Assembly: GCF_034541975.1 (NCBI RefSeq)
Contig: NZ_JAVYJM010000001.1
Direction: 5' to 3' (one strand)
Source: Dermacoccus abyssi
GTDB lineage: Bacteria > Actinomycetota > Actinomycetes > Actinomycetales > Dermatophilaceae
Length of the DNA: 64,000 nt
Shown here: positions 1 through 8,984 of the stretch, piece after piece
How the letters are laid out: each line of letters starts with the position of its first letter
How positions within the stretch are numbered: the stretch's first letter is position 1
Notes under the pieces: model-generated
Databases searched by the model: none
What the model was told of the DNA's origin: nothing
What the model saw: only the letters and a program-made list of their open reading frames with translations
Translations under genes and position numbers: made by a program

Positions 1-1
1 C

Positions 2-130
2 GCTCACATCCATCCCGACCACACGGCGTCACAGCGGATCGCGCAGCGGCTTGCGATGGAGCCGACCGACATCACGATCGACGGCGAGACCCTGTGGAAG
101 GGCACGACTCCCGAACCAACGCGAGGTTGA
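2..130 (+). CDS. GNAT-family N-acetyltransferase, C-terminal fragment (5' end outside window)
   Basis: The first 43 codons in frame 2 are open from the window edge to the TGA at 128-130. The peptide contains 'PDHTASQRIAQRLAMEPT', which looks like the end of a RimJ/RimL-type acetyltransferase, where an Asn/His-x-x-Ser stretch is followed by a helix and a short 'LGM' turn. It converges on rel, with only about 30 bases between stop codons and no clear hairpin. The substrate cannot be told from this tail. The family call is by motif resemblance only. Confidence 0.55.
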   Translation, partial: AHIHPDHTASQRIAQRLAMEPTDITIDGETLWKGTTPEPTRG

Positions 131-162
131 CTGAAGCTCTCTGCGCGCCCAGGTCGAACGGG

Positions 163-2511
163 TCAGTTCTTCTGTGTCGCTACCCCGGTCTCGTCGGCAC
201 TGTCGCCCGGCTCCCCCGGCTGGTCCTTGGCCTTCGCTCCCGTGCCCGTCAGTCGGTAGACGTCGAAGACGCCGCTGACGCGCCGGACGGCACGCATGAC
301 GTGGTCGAGGTGGCTCGCATCGCCCATCTCGAACGTGAACTTGCTGACGGCGACGCGGTTGCTCGCCGTCGTGAGGGCCGCCGACAGGATGTTGACGTGC
401 TGGTCGCTCAGGGCGCGTGTGATGTCCGAGAGCAGACCGTTGCGGTCGAGCGCCTCCACCTGCAACTGGACGAGGAAGACGCTCGCCTGTCCCGGCGCCC
501 AGGCCACCTTGATGAGGCGCTCCGGTTGACGCTTGAGGTCGTCGATGTTCGTGCAGTCGCTGCGGTGTACCGACACGCCGCGACCCGTCGTCACGAAGCC
601 GACGATGTCGTCGCCCGGCACCGGCATGCAGCAGCGCGCGAGCTTCACCCACACGTCGTCCGTGCCGACGACGGTGACGCCCGGGTCGGCCTTCATCCGC
701 GGGCGGCCGGTGCGCGGCGTCGCCGCCTCCGCCATGTCCTCGGTGGTCGCCTCTTCCCCACCGAGCGCCGACACGAGCGAGCGCACGACCGCCTCCGTGG
801 AGATGTGCCCGTCACCGATCGCGGCGTAGAGCGCGTCGATATCGGCGTGGTTGAGGCGCGTGGCGACGTCCGTCAGGCTGTCGTGCGACATGAGCCGCTG
901 CAGCGGCAGACCCTGCTTGCGCAGCGTCTTCGCGAGGGCGTCCTTGCCCTTCTCGATGGCCTCCTCGCGACGCTCCTTGCTGAACCACTGCTTGATCTTG
1001 CTCTTGGCTCGCGGCGACTTGACGAAGCCGAGCCAGTCGCGGCTCGGACCCGCGCCATCGGCCTTGGACGTGAGCACCTCGACGACGTCACCCGTGGCGA
1101 GTGTCGTCTCCAGCGTGGCGAGGCGTCCGTTGACCCGGGCACCGATGCAGTGGTGCCCCACCTCGGTGTGCACGGCGTACGCGAAGTCGACGGGCGTCGA
1201 ACCCGCCGGCAGCGCGATGATGCCGCCCTTGGGTGTGAAGACGTACAGCTCGCGGCTGCCGACCTCGAAGCGCAGCGACTCGAGGAACTCCCCCGGATCC
1301 TCCGTGTCGCGCTGCCACTCGAGCAGCTGCCGCAGCCAGGCCATGTCGTTCGTGCCGGCAGCCGGCGACGCAGCCGGGCCGGCGTTCTCGACGCCACGCT
1401 TCGCGTCGTCCTTGTACTTCCAGTGCGCCGCGACACCGTACTCCGCGCGACGGTGCATGTCGTACGTACGGATCTGGATCTCCACCGGCTTGCCGCCGGG
1501 GCCCACGACCGTCGTGTGCAACGACTGGTACATGTTGAACTTCGGCATCGCGATGTAGTCCTTGAACCGCCCCTGAATGGGCGTCCATCGCGTGTGCAGG
1601 GTGCCGAGCACCGCGTAACAGTCACGTACCGACTCGACGAGCACGCGCACCGCGACGAGGTCGTAGATGTCCTCGAAGTCGCGCCCCCGCACGATCATCT
1701 TCTGGTACACGGAGTAGTAGTGCTTCGGGCGTCCGGTGACCTCACCCTTGATGCGCGCCGCGCGCAGATCGCTCGCGACCTGCTCCTTCACGGTGCGCAG
1801 GTACGACTCGCGAGCCGGCGAACGATCGGCCACGAGGCGCACGATCTCGTCGTAGATCTGCGGGTACAGGGTCGAGAACGACAGGTCCTCGAGCTCCCAC
1901 TTGATCGTGTTCATGCCGAGGCGGTGAGCCAGCGGAGCGTAGATCTCGAGCGTTTCGGTGGCCTTGCGCTGGGCCGAGGCCTGCGAGACGTAGCGCCACG
2001 TGCGCGCGTTGTGCAGACGGTCGGCGAGCTTGATGACGAGCACGCGGATGTCCTGTGCCATCGCGACGACCATCTTGCGCACCGTCTCGGCCTGCGCAGC
2101 ATCGCCGTAGGTGACCTTGTCGAGCTTCGTCACGCCGTCGACGAGGCGGGCGATCTCGGGGCCGAAATCCTCCGTCAGCTGATCGAGGGAGTAGTCCGTG
2201 TCCTCGACGGTGTCGTGCAGCAGCGCGGCGGCCAGCGTCGGCGGCGTCATGCCGAGTTCGGCAAGGATCGTCGCGACGGCGAGCGGGTGCGTGATGTACG
2301 GGTCGCCGCTCTTGCGCACCTGGTGACGGTGGCAACGCTCCGCGACCTCGTAGGCCCGGACGATCAGCGCGGTGTCGGCCTTGGGGTGGGTCTCGCGAAC
2401 GGTGCGAAGCAGCGGTTCGAGCACGCGGTTGTTGCTCGGGCGCGGACCGCCGAAGCGCACCAGCCTCTGGCGCACTCGCGACGACGAACTCGAACCGGAC
2501 TGCTCAACCAT
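163..2511 (-). CDS. rel: Bifunctional (p)ppGpp synthetase/hydrolase Rel
   Basis: Makes and breaks the stringent-response alarmone (p)ppGpp. The 782-residue protein has the full long-Rel layout. The HD hydrolase domain spans roughly residues 40-190, with His99-Asp100 and 'EDTD' at 103-106. The synthetase domain lies at about 255-365 and includes 'FEDIYDLVAVRV' and 'PKFNMYQSLHTT'. A TGS domain at about 425-490 contains 'YVFTPKGG'. A Cys-Cys zinc-finger-like stretch ('ARCCMPVPGDD') and a C-terminal ACT domain follow. Both active sites look intact, as in mycobacterial Rel. The ATG at 2511 is chosen because upstream in-frame codons run into apt. A TACTAT element lies 6 bases before it, so a separate promoter is possible. 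It lies 26 bases downstream of apt, in the usual actinobacterial secDF-apt-rel order. Confidence 0.96.
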   Translation of the reverse strand: MVEQSGSSSSSRVRQRLVRFGGPRPSNNRVLEPLLRTVRETHPKADTALIVRAYEVAERCHRHQVRKSGDPYITHPLAVATILAELGMTPPTLAAALLHDTVEDTDYSLDQLTEDFGPEIARLVDGVTKLDKVTYGDAAQAETVRKMVVAMAQDIRVLVIKLADRLHNARTWRYVSQASAQRKATETLEIYAPLAHRLGMNTIKWELEDLSFSTLYPQIYDEIVRLVADRSPARESYLRTVKEQVASDLRAARIKGEVTGRPKHYYSVYQKMIVRGRDFEDIYDLVAVRVLVESVRDCYAVLGTLHTRWTPIQGRFKDYIAMPKFNMYQSLHTTVVGPGGKPVEIQIRTYDMHRRAEYGVAAHWKYKDDAKRGVENAGPAASPAAGTNDMAWLRQLLEWQRDTEDPGEFLESLRFEVGSRELYVFTPKGGIIALPAGSTPVDFAYAVHTEVGHHCIGARVNGRLATLETTLATGDVVEVLTSKADGAGPSRDWLGFVKSPRAKSKIKQWFSKERREEAIEKGKDALAKTLRKQGLPLQRLMSHDSLTDVATRLNHADIDALYAAIGDGHISTEAVVRSLVSALGGEEATTEDMAEAATPRTGRPRMKADPGVTVVGTDDVWVKLARCCMPVPGDDIVGFVTTGRGVSVHRSDCTNIDDLKRQPERLIKVAWAPGQASVFLVQLQVEALDRNGLLSDITRALSDQHVNILSAALTTASNRVAVSKFTFEMGDASHLDHVMRAVRRVSGVFDVYRLTGTGAKAKDQPGEPGDSADETGVATQKN

Positions 2512-2537
2512 GGGCCGATAGTAGTGGCAAACGCCAC

Positions 2538-3080
2538 TCAGCCGACGACGAGGCCCGTGTGAACGGGCCAACGCTCCAGGCGTGCTCGGCCGTCGAGGAA
2601 GGCCAGTTCGACCAGGACGTCGAACCCGACGACGCTTCCGCCGACCTTTTCGACGAGCTCGCACGAGGCCACAGCCGTGCCACCGGTGGCGAGGACGTCG
2701 TCGATGACGAGCACTCGCGCGCCCGGCTTCACGGCGTCGGTGTGCATCTCGATGGTCGCCGAGCCGTACTCGAGGTCGTACGACTGCGCGACGACCTCAC
2801 CGGGCAGCTTGCCCTTCTTGCGAATCGGGACGAATCCGACGCCCATGCGCTGGGCCAGCGGTGCCCCGATGACGAACCCACGCGCCTCGACGCCCGCGAC
2901 GACGTCGACGCCGCCCTCGTGACGCTCCGCGAGGAGATCGAGCACCGAACCGAAAGCCGCGGCGTTCGCGAACAGCGGCGTGATGTCCTTGAACACCACG
3001 CCCGGCGTCGGGAAGTCAGCGACGTCCCGAGTGTGCCGAGCGACGAGGCCGGCCACCCGCTGCTGGTAGTCCGTCATCAC
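2538..3080 (-). CDS. apt: Adenine phosphoribosyltransferase
   Basis: Salvages adenine by joining it to PRPP to give AMP and pyrophosphate in the cytosol. The 180-residue protein has the type I PRTase signature 'VLVIDDVLATGGTA' near residue 125, and the N-terminal 'DFPTPGVVFKDITPL' typical of Apt. Length is normal for the family. The GTG at 3080 overlaps the secF stop as GTGA; an ATG one codon later (3077) would also work. Either implies translational coupling to secF. The C-terminus is intact and rel follows at once, as in mycobacteria and streptomycetes. Confidence 0.95.
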   Translation of the reverse strand: MMTDYQQRVAGLVARHTRDVADFPTPGVVFKDITPLFANAAAFGSVLDLLAERHEGGVDVVAGVEARGFVIGAPLAQRMGVGFVPIRKKGKLPGEVVAQSYDLEYGSATIEMHTDAVKPGARVLVIDDVLATGGTAVASCELVEKVGGSVVGFDVLVELAFLDGRARLERWPVHTGLVVG

Positions 3081-4213
3081 TCGTCTCGCTGAGCAGCCGG
3101 GTGTGCGCCCCGACGACGCATCGTCGCCGAGGCGCCGCTCGTCGCACCGGAGGCAGCCCGGCTCGTGAGGACACCCGAGGAGTCGGCGCCGTGGCCGGCT
3201 TCCTCGTCACTGTCACCCGCGGCCCGCTTCTGGTAGGCCTTGGCGCGACGCGCCAGCTCCTGCACGCCCTTCTCACGACGACGCAGGTCGGTGAGCGCCG
3301 GCGTCGCGATGAAGATCGAGGAGAACGTACCGACGGCCACACCGATGAACAGGGCGACCGCGATGTCGAGCAGCGTGCTCGGGCCGATGAAGAAGACACC
3401 GACGACGAGGATCGCCGCGATCGGCAGGAGGGCCACGACCGAGGTGTTGATCGAACGCACGAGCATCTGGTTGACGGCGTAGTTCGCGGCTTGGTCGAAG
3501 CTGCGGCGTCCCGTCGCGAAGGCCTCGGACGCGTTCTCGCGCACCTTGTCGAAGACGACGACGGTGTCGTAGATCGAGTAACCGAGGATCGTGAGGAAGC
3601 CGATCATCGTCGCCGGCGTCACCTCGAGACCCGTAAGGGCGTAGATACCGACGGTGAAGAACAGGTCGTGGATGAGGGCGATGAGCGCAGCAGCCGCCAT
3701 CTTCCACGTGCGGAAGTACAGCGCGAGCACGACCGACACGAAGGCGAGGAAGACGAACAGGGCGACGATGGCCTTGTTCGTCACGCTTTCACCCCAGGAA
3801 GGGCCGATGAACGAGGTCTCGGCGCTCGTGGCCGGAACGTCGAACTCCTTGGCCAGGGCGTTCTTGACGGCCTCCGTGGTGGCCGGGGTGCCGTCGCCGA
3901 GCTTCTCGGCCTGCACGCGGACCGTGCCCTCACCGAGCTTCGAAACACGCAGGTTCGATTCGGTCTTCGTCACCGACGTGACGGCGTCGGCAGCACGCGT
4001 GTCGTAGCTGGTCGTGTTCGAGATACCGGGAACGCGGATCTCGGAGCCACCGGTGAACTCGAGGCCGAAGTTGAGGCCACGACCGAACAGACCGGCTGCG
4101 GCGAGGACGAGCAGCACGGCGGTCAGGGCGTACCAGCGCTTGCGCTTGCCGATGAAGTCGAACTGACGACGACCCGTGTAGAGGTCGTTTCCGAACGTTG
4201 CGAAGCTGGCCAT
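3077..4213 (-). CDS. secF: Protein-export membrane protein SecF
   Basis: SecF works with SecD and YajC to drive proton-motive-force-dependent late steps of Sec translocation. The 378-residue protein starts in the cytosol, crosses the membrane near residues 28-48, has a periplasmic-side P4-like domain ('LEFTGGSEIRV'), then five hydrophobic segments from about residue 140 to 300. The conserved 'ATMIGFLTILGYSIYDTVVVFDKVREN' region is present. The C-terminal tail after residue 310 is charged and Ser/Ala/Gly-rich. The start overlaps the secD stop as ATGA, and the stop overlaps the apt start, so secD-secF-apt read as one unit. Confidence 0.96.
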   Translation of the reverse strand: MASFATFGNDLYTGRRQFDFIGKRKRWYALTAVLLVLAAAGLFGRGLNFGLEFTGGSEIRVPGISNTTSYDTRAADAVTSVTKTESNLRVSKLGEGTVRVQAEKLGDGTPATTEAVKNALAKEFDVPATSAETSFIGPSWGESVTNKAIVALFVFLAFVSVVLALYFRTWKMAAAALIALIHDLFFTVGIYALTGLEVTPATMIGFLTILGYSIYDTVVVFDKVRENASEAFATGRRSFDQAANYAVNQMLVRSINTSVVALLPIAAILVVGVFFIGPSTLLDIAVALFIGVAVGTFSSIFIATPALTDLRRREKGVQELARRAKAYQKRAAGDSDEEAGHGADSSGVLTSRAASGATSGASATMRRRGAHPAAQRDE

Positions 4214-6042
4214 CAGGCGGTGCCCTCCTGAGCTGCGCGGCGACGGTCGGCCAGCGTCACGCGGCCGCGACCCGCGTACGTGGCGGTGCGCGCACCGAGA
4301 CGCTCCGGGTCGAGACCCGAGGCCGGGTGGCCGTTACCGAAGAACTTCGTACGGGCGAGAAGTGCCACTACGGGGTGGGTGAACAGCATGACGACCAGGA
4401 GGTCGATGAGCGTCGTGAGGCCGAGCGTGAACGCGAAGGCCTTGACCGTGCTCTCCGACAGGACGTACAGCACGGCGGCCGCGAGGAAGTTCACCGCGTC
4501 CGAGATGATGATCGTGCGCTTGGCCCGGGCCCAACCGGTGTCGACCGCGGCTCGTAGTGGCCGTCCCGAGCGCACTTCGTCTCTCACGCGTTCGAAGTAC
4601 ACGATGAACGAGTCGGCGGTGATACCGATCGCGACGATGAGGCCCGTGACACCCGCCATGGACAGACGGAAGTTGTTGACCGAACCCAGCAGCGTCACGG
4701 CGAGGTAGGTCATGGCCGCTGCGACGAGCAGGGACGCGACCGTCACGAGGCCGAGCGCACGGTACTGGAAGAGCGAGTACAGGACGACGAGGCCGAGACC
4801 GATGGCGCCGGCGATGATGCCCTTCGTCAGCTGGTCGGAGCCGAGCTCCGGGCTCAGCTGATCGGACGTGAGTTCCTTGAACGACATCGGCAGCGCACCG
4901 AACTTGAGGGAGTCAGCGAGCAGCTTGCCGCTCTCGGCTGTGAACCCACCCGTGATCTGGGCCTGGCCCGACGTGAGCGGCTCACGGACGTTCGGGGCCG
5001 AGATCGACTGACCGTCGACCGTGATGGCGAAGCGGTTGCGCGGCTCCTGAAGGAGCGCCACTCGGCGCGTCACGTTGGCGAAGGCCGTCTTGCCCTCACC
5101 GTTGAGCTTGAGGTCGACGGCGATCTCGCCCGTCTGGTTGCCCTGCTGGTTCGTGGCCATACCGCTGCTCGCGTCCGTGAGATCGGCGCCCTTGACCTCG
5201 ACCGGTCCGAGCAGCAGCTTCTCGTTGCCCTCCTTCGAACAGACGACAACCGGCTTGTTCGCCGGGATGCTCGCCGCGACCTCCTGGTAGGAGGGCGTGC
5301 AGGCATAGACCTGGAGCAGCTGGTTGTACGTCATGTTCGACGAGGCGATGCCGGCCTTGACCCACGCGGCGTCGACCTTCTGCTCGCCCCACGCGGTGTC
5401 GCTGGCGTTCTCCGGGCCGGCCTGCTTGTAGGCCGAGGGCAGGACGTCCTTCGACGAGCCGGAACTCGACGGTGCAGGCGACGACGATCCGCCCGAGGAG
5501 CTCGCCGACGGGGAGGCCGATGCCGAAGCCGAGGGCGTTGCCTGGTTCGCGCCGGAGCTCTTGATGACCTCGGGCAGGCGGTAGGGCGACTGTCCCTGCT
5601 TCGAGCCCTGGGCCGTCGCGACGACGGCGCGGAAGTCGAGCTGCGAGGAGCGCGACAGGGAGTCGAGCACCTGACGGCTCGGGTTGCCCGGAATCGACAC
5701 GACGATGTTGCGCGCACCGAGCGTCGTCACCTCGGCCTCGGCGGTGCCGGACGCGTCGACGCGGTTGCGGATGATGTCGACGGCCTGCTTGACCTGCGAC
5801 TCGTTGACGGACGAACCGCCGGTGACGACAGGTTCGAGGACGACCTCACGGCCACCCTCGAGGTCGAGACCGAGCTTCGGCAGCCAGCTGTCCGTTGCCG
5901 CGATTCCGCCGATGAGAGCCAGGAACACGATGAGGAGGCCGACGAGGCTCTTCTTCGGGCTGGACGGCGGAGTCTTCTTCGCCTTCACGCGGTTCGGGCG
6001 GTTCGAGTCGATGTTGTGCGGCGCGCCGGTCGGCGTGCTCAT
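4213..6042 (-). CDS. secD: Protein translocase subunit SecD
   Basis: Partner of SecF in Sec-dependent export. The 609-residue protein has an N-terminal membrane segment ('SLVGLLIVFLALIGGIAATD'), the 'GLDLEGGREVVLEP' start of the extracytoplasmic domain, and a C-terminal membrane domain with 'MAGVTGLIVAIGITADSFIVYFERVRDE'. A low-complexity Ser/Ala/Pro stretch near residues 155-190 interrupts the periplasmic part, as is common in actinobacterial SecD. The ATG at 6042 overlaps the yajC stop (ATGA). An open frame continues upstream to about 6564, but it lies over yajC and lacks SecD character, so the shorter start is preferred. Confidence 0.95.
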   Translation of the reverse strand: MSTPTGAPHNIDSNRPNRVKAKKTPPSSPKKSLVGLLIVFLALIGGIAATDSWLPKLGLDLEGGREVVLEPVVTGGSSVNESQVKQAVDIIRNRVDASGTAEAEVTTLGARNIVVSIPGNPSRQVLDSLSRSSQLDFRAVVATAQGSKQGQSPYRLPEVIKSSGANQATPSASASASPSASSSGGSSSPAPSSSGSSKDVLPSAYKQAGPENASDTAWGEQKVDAAWVKAGIASSNMTYNQLLQVYACTPSYQEVAASIPANKPVVVCSKEGNEKLLLGPVEVKGADLTDASSGMATNQQGNQTGEIAVDLKLNGEGKTAFANVTRRVALLQEPRNRFAITVDGQSISAPNVREPLTSGQAQITGGFTAESGKLLADSLKFGALPMSFKELTSDQLSPELGSDQLTKGIIAGAIGLGLVVLYSLFQYRALGLVTVASLLVAAAMTYLAVTLLGSVNNFRLSMAGVTGLIVAIGITADSFIVYFERVRDEVRSGRPLRAAVDTGWARAKRTIIISDAVNFLAAAVLYVLSESTVKAFAFTLGLTTLIDLLVVMLFTHPVVALLARTKFFGNGHPASGLDPERLGARTATYAGRGRVTLADRRRAAQEGTA

Positions 6043-6395
6043 CGTGCGTCGCCCTCGGCGCCTGCGGCGTCGTCGCCCCGGTTCTCGTCCTGGACCCGAC
6101 CGGAGACCGGGTCGACATTGGCCGGCAGCAGGGCGCGGCGGTCGAAGCGGATCACCGTGCCGGGCGCCACCTCGACCTCGCCCGTGGCGTCGTCGAGGCG
6201 ACGCAGCGTGCCGTACATTCCACTCGTCGTGCAGACCTCGTCGCCCACGCTCAGCGCAGCCTGCGCCCTCTGGGTCGCCTGGGCTCGCTTGCGCTGGCTG
6301 AAGAACATCAGCGCAATGAGGAGGAAGGGCAGGAGCAGCAGGAGCATCGAGAAGCCGGAGCCTCCCGACTGCGATGCGGCAACCATGTTCGGCAT
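6039..6395 (-). CDS. yajC: Preprotein translocase subunit YajC
   Basis: Small single-pass membrane protein that associates with SecDF. The chosen 118-residue form starts at ATG 6395 ('MPNMVAASQSGG'), just before a membrane segment ('MLLLLLPFLLIALMFFSQRK'). It then has the YajC core ('LSVGDEVCTTSGMYGTLRRL'), and ends in an acidic tail. An upstream in-frame start at 6440 would add 15 polar residues and is less likely. The stop overlaps the secD start by 4 bases, which supports coupling. ruvB lies 75 bases upstream. Confidence 0.93.
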   Translation of the reverse strand: MPNMVAASQSGGSGFSMLLLLLPFLLIALMFFSQRKRAQATQRAQAALSVGDEVCTTSGMYGTLRRLDDATGEVEVAPGTVIRFDRRALLPANVDPVSGRVQDENRGDDAAGAEGDAR

Positions 6396-6470
6396 GAAGG
6401 TCCTCACGTAGTTCTCGGGTCTGCCGGGGTCCGCATCCACGTATGGTGCCGGACCACTGGCCGCACCACC

Positions 6471-7565
6471 CTACCCGGTGAAGCGCCCGTCCCCACCCTC
6501 GGCTGGGTCGAACAGCGCGCCGCCCAGGGACGATTCCGGTGGTGTGAGCCCGAGGTGACTCCACGCGAGCGGCGCCGCAGCGCGCCCTCGCGGCGTGCGG
6601 ATCATGTAGCCCTCGCGCACGAGGTACGGCTCAGCCACGGTCTCGACGGTGTCGGGCTCCTCACCGACGGCGACGGCGAGTGTCGACAGGCCCACAGGCC
6701 CACCACCGAACCGGCGGCACAGGGCCTCGAGCACGGCACGGTCGAGCCTGTCGAGACCGCTCGCGTCGACATCGAAGAGGTCGAGCGCGGCTCGGGCCGA
6801 CCCCAGGTCGACGACCTGACGGCCGTGCACCTGCGCGTAGTCACGGACGCGGCGCAGGAGTCGGTTCGCGATGCGCGGGGTACCGCGCGAGCGACCGGCG
6901 ATCTCCTCGATGCCCTCGCGTGTCGCGGGCACGCCGAGCAGGTCGGCGTTGCGCGCGAGGATGGCAGCAAGATCGCTCGCCTTGTAGTAGTCGAGGTGGC
7001 CGGTGAAGCCGAAGCGGTCACGCAGCGGCGCGGGCAGCAGCCCCGCACGCGTGGTGGCGCCGACGACGGTGAACGGCGGCAGTTCGAGCGGGATGGCCGT
7101 CGCGCCCGGCCCCTTGCCGACGATGACGTCGACTCGGAAGTCTTCCATCGCGAGGTAGAGCATCTCCTCCGCCGGGCGCGCCATGCGGTGGATCTCGTCG
7201 AGGAAGAGCACCTCGCCCTCGGTGAGAGAGCTGAGGATGGCCGCCAGGTCACCCGCGTGCTGGATGGCGGGTCCGCTCGTGATGCGGATAGGGGCCTCGA
7301 GCTCGCTCGCAACGATCATGGCGAGCGTCGTCTTGCCGAGCCCGGGAGGGCCGGAGAGCAGGACGTGGTCCGGCGGCGCACCGCGTCGGCGCGCGGCCTC
7401 GAGCACGAGACCGAGCTGATCACGCACCCGCTCCTGACCGGGGAAGTCGGCCAGCTTCTTCGGTCTCAGGGCCGCTTCGAGCTGCTGCTCGTCCTCAGAA
7501 CCGTGCGGGTCGACGAGGCGCGGCGAGATGTCGGCGCTGTGGTCCTCGAAGTGTGCCGGACTCAT
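6471..7565 (-). CDS. ruvB: Holliday junction branch-migration ATPase RuvB
   Basis: AAA+ motor that with RuvA drives branch migration during recombinational repair. The 364-residue protein shows Walker A 'GPPGLGKTT' near residue 70, Walker B 'LFLDEIHRM', sensor 1 'VGATTRAGLL', and the Arg-finger region 'PLRDRFG'. A winged-helix C-terminal domain ('YLVREGYMIRTPRGR') follows. It is 20-25 residues longer than E. coli RuvB, because of its N-terminal tail and a Gly-rich C-terminus. The start overlaps the ruvA stop as ATGA. The ruvCAB run lies under the LexA box near 8882. Confidence 0.97.
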   Translation of the reverse strand: MSPAHFEDHSADISPRLVDPHGSEDEQQLEAALRPKKLADFPGQERVRDQLGLVLEAARRRGAPPDHVLLSGPPGLGKTTLAMIVASELEAPIRITSGPAIQHAGDLAAILSSLTEGEVLFLDEIHRMARPAEEMLYLAMEDFRVDVIVGKGPGATAIPLELPPFTVVGATTRAGLLPAPLRDRFGFTGHLDYYKASDLAAILARNADLLGVPATREGIEEIAGRSRGTPRIANRLLRRVRDYAQVHGRQVVDLGSARAALDLFDVDASGLDRLDRAVLEALCRRFGGGPVGLSTLAVAVGEEPDTVETVAEPYLVREGYMIRTPRGRAAAPLAWSHLGLTPPESSLGGALFDPAEGGDGRFTG

Positions 7566-8167
7566 CGGCCGAGCTCCCGTAGGGCCAGGCGCAGCAGGAC
7601 GGGCGTCGTGGCGCCGTCGGCCTCGGGCAGCTTGGCGACCTTGGCCACGGCGTCATCGGCCTGCTTGGCGCTCCAGCCGAGCCCCACGAGCGCCTCTGCC
7701 ACCTGCGAGTCACCCGGCGTCGTCGCGGCAGGTACCTCGGGCGTGGCCTGTGTTTCGCCCGTACCGACGGGCACGACCTTGTCGCGCAGTTCGAGGACGA
7801 TGCGCTCGGCGCCCTTCTTGCCGATGCCGGGCACCTTCGTCAAGGCGGTGACGTTGCCTGTCGCGATGGCCGACGACAGCTGCGCCGGGTCGTGAACGGC
7901 CAGCATCGCCAGGGCGAGGCGCGGCCCGACACCACTGACGGTCTGCACCTGCTCGAACAGGGCGCGTTCGTCGTCACCGGCGAAGCCGAAGAGGGTGAGC
8001 GAGTCCTCACGCACCACCAGCGACGTCGCCAGGCGCATCGACTCCCCCGGGCGCGCCGAGGCGGCCGTCGCAGGCGTGGTGTGGACGAGCAGCCCGACTC
8101 CCCCGACCTCGAGGACCACGGTGTCGAGCGTCGCTGCTGCGACGGCGCCGGTGAGGCTGGAGATCAT
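7562..8167 (-). CDS. ruvA: Holliday junction DNA-binding protein RuvA
   Basis: Tetrameric junction-binding protein that loads RuvB. The 201-residue product has the N-terminal OB fold ('MISSLTGAVAAATLDTVVLE'), tandem helix-hairpin-helix motifs ('VSGVGPRLALAML' and 'VPGIGKKGAERIVLELRDK'), and a C-terminal domain III that contacts RuvB ('EALVGLGWSAKQADDAV'). Length is standard. It overlaps ruvC and ruvB by 4 bases on each side, so the three genes are coupled. Confidence 0.97.
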   Translation of the reverse strand: MISSLTGAVAAATLDTVVLEVGGVGLLVHTTPATAASARPGESMRLATSLVVREDSLTLFGFAGDDERALFEQVQTVSGVGPRLALAMLAVHDPAQLSSAIATGNVTALTKVPGIGKKGAERIVLELRDKVVPVGTGETQATPEVPAATTPGDSQVAEALVGLGWSAKQADDAVAKVAKLPEADGATTPVLLRLALRELGR

Positions 8168-8811
8168 GGACGGGCTCCTCGGGTGGTGGCGTCGCGGGAG
8201 GCGGACGAGCGCAGCGGCTCACGATACTGCTTGGCCGCCGAACGGGATCGACGCGCCGCAGCAGCTTCTGCGGCACGGTACTGGGCCGCCGCCGGGGCGA
8301 GCGGACGCTCGCCGTCGGTGTTGGCCCGACGGGCGGCACCCGCACCACGCCAGTGGTGACAGATGGCAAGAGCCAGAGCGTCGGCGGCGTCAGCGGGCTT
8401 GGGGGCGCTCTCGAGACCGAGGATGCGCGTCACCATGGCCGTCACCTGAGCCTTGTCGGCCCGCCCGTTGCCCGTGACAGCTGCCTTCACCTCGGACGGC
8501 GTGTGCAGACCGAGCGGCAACCCGCGCGACGCAGCAGCGAGCATCGGAACGGCGGAGGCCTGGGCGGTGCCCATGATGGTCGAGACGTCGTTTCGGGCGA
8601 ACATGCGCTCGACGGCGACGGCGTCCGGCCTGGTGCGTTCGAAGACGGCCTCGAGTTCCACCTGCAACTCGTGAAGACGCTCGTGCAGTGGGGTGTCCGC
8701 ACCGGTGCGGATCACGCCGACCGTGACGATCTGCAGGTGACCGCCGGGAGCGCCCTGAACCACTCCGACGCCGCAGCGCGTCAGACCGGGGTCAACGGCG
8801 AGCACACGCAT
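8164..8811 (-). CDS. ruvC: Crossover junction endodeoxyribonuclease RuvC
   Basis: Resolves Holliday junctions by paired nicks. The 215-residue protein has the RNase H-like core: 'MRVLAVDPGLTRCGVG' with the first catalytic Asp at position 7, 'VAVERMFARND' with the second acidic residue, and 'KPADAADALALAICH' with the C-terminal acidic pair. It carries an Arg/Ala-rich C-terminal extension of about 40 residues beyond the usual end. The start at 8811 is chosen because the domain begins there; an in-frame ATG at 8868 would add 19 unrelated residues. A perfect SOS box sits about 70 bases upstream. Confidence 0.95.
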   Translation of the reverse strand: MRVLAVDPGLTRCGVGVVQGAPGGHLQIVTVGVIRTGADTPLHERLHELQVELEAVFERTRPDAVAVERMFARNDVSTIMGTAQASAVPMLAAASRGLPLGLHTPSEVKAAVTGNGRADKAQVTAMVTRILGLESAPKPADAADALALAICHHWRGAGAARRANTDGERPLAPAAAQYRAAEAAAARRSRSAAKQYREPLRSSASRDATTRGARP

Positions 8812-8881
8812 GCGCAACGCTCCTTCCGCTGACGGGACCGCCCCGGCACCTGACCAACAAGATGACAAGACGATGAGTCGA

Positions 8882-8899
8882 TGCGAACACCTGTTCGCA
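8882..8899. promoter_or_regulatory. LexA (SOS) box upstream of ruvCAB
   Basis: A perfect 18-base palindrome, TGCGAACACCTGTTCGCA, lies 71-88 bases upstream of the ruvC start. It matches the actinobacterial LexA operator core CGAAC-N4-GTTCG. The position, in front of a repair operon known to be LexA-controlled in many bacteria, supports DNA-damage induction of ruvCAB. Confidence 0.85.
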
Positions 8900-8984
8900 C
8901 CCGATCACTCTACCGTCGCACACGCCGAAGGCGACCCGACCCGCCGAGGGTCGAGCCGCCTTCCGCTGGTGACGTGCTTGCCGA

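Noticed and set aside
94..2562. An 822-codon plus-strand open frame over rel
   Set aside because: Antisense to rel, with Arg/His/Asp-rich composition typical of a shadow frame in high-GC DNA.
6043..6564. N-terminal extension of secD over yajC
   Set aside because: YajC is clearly encoded there in another frame, and SecD homology starts at 6042.
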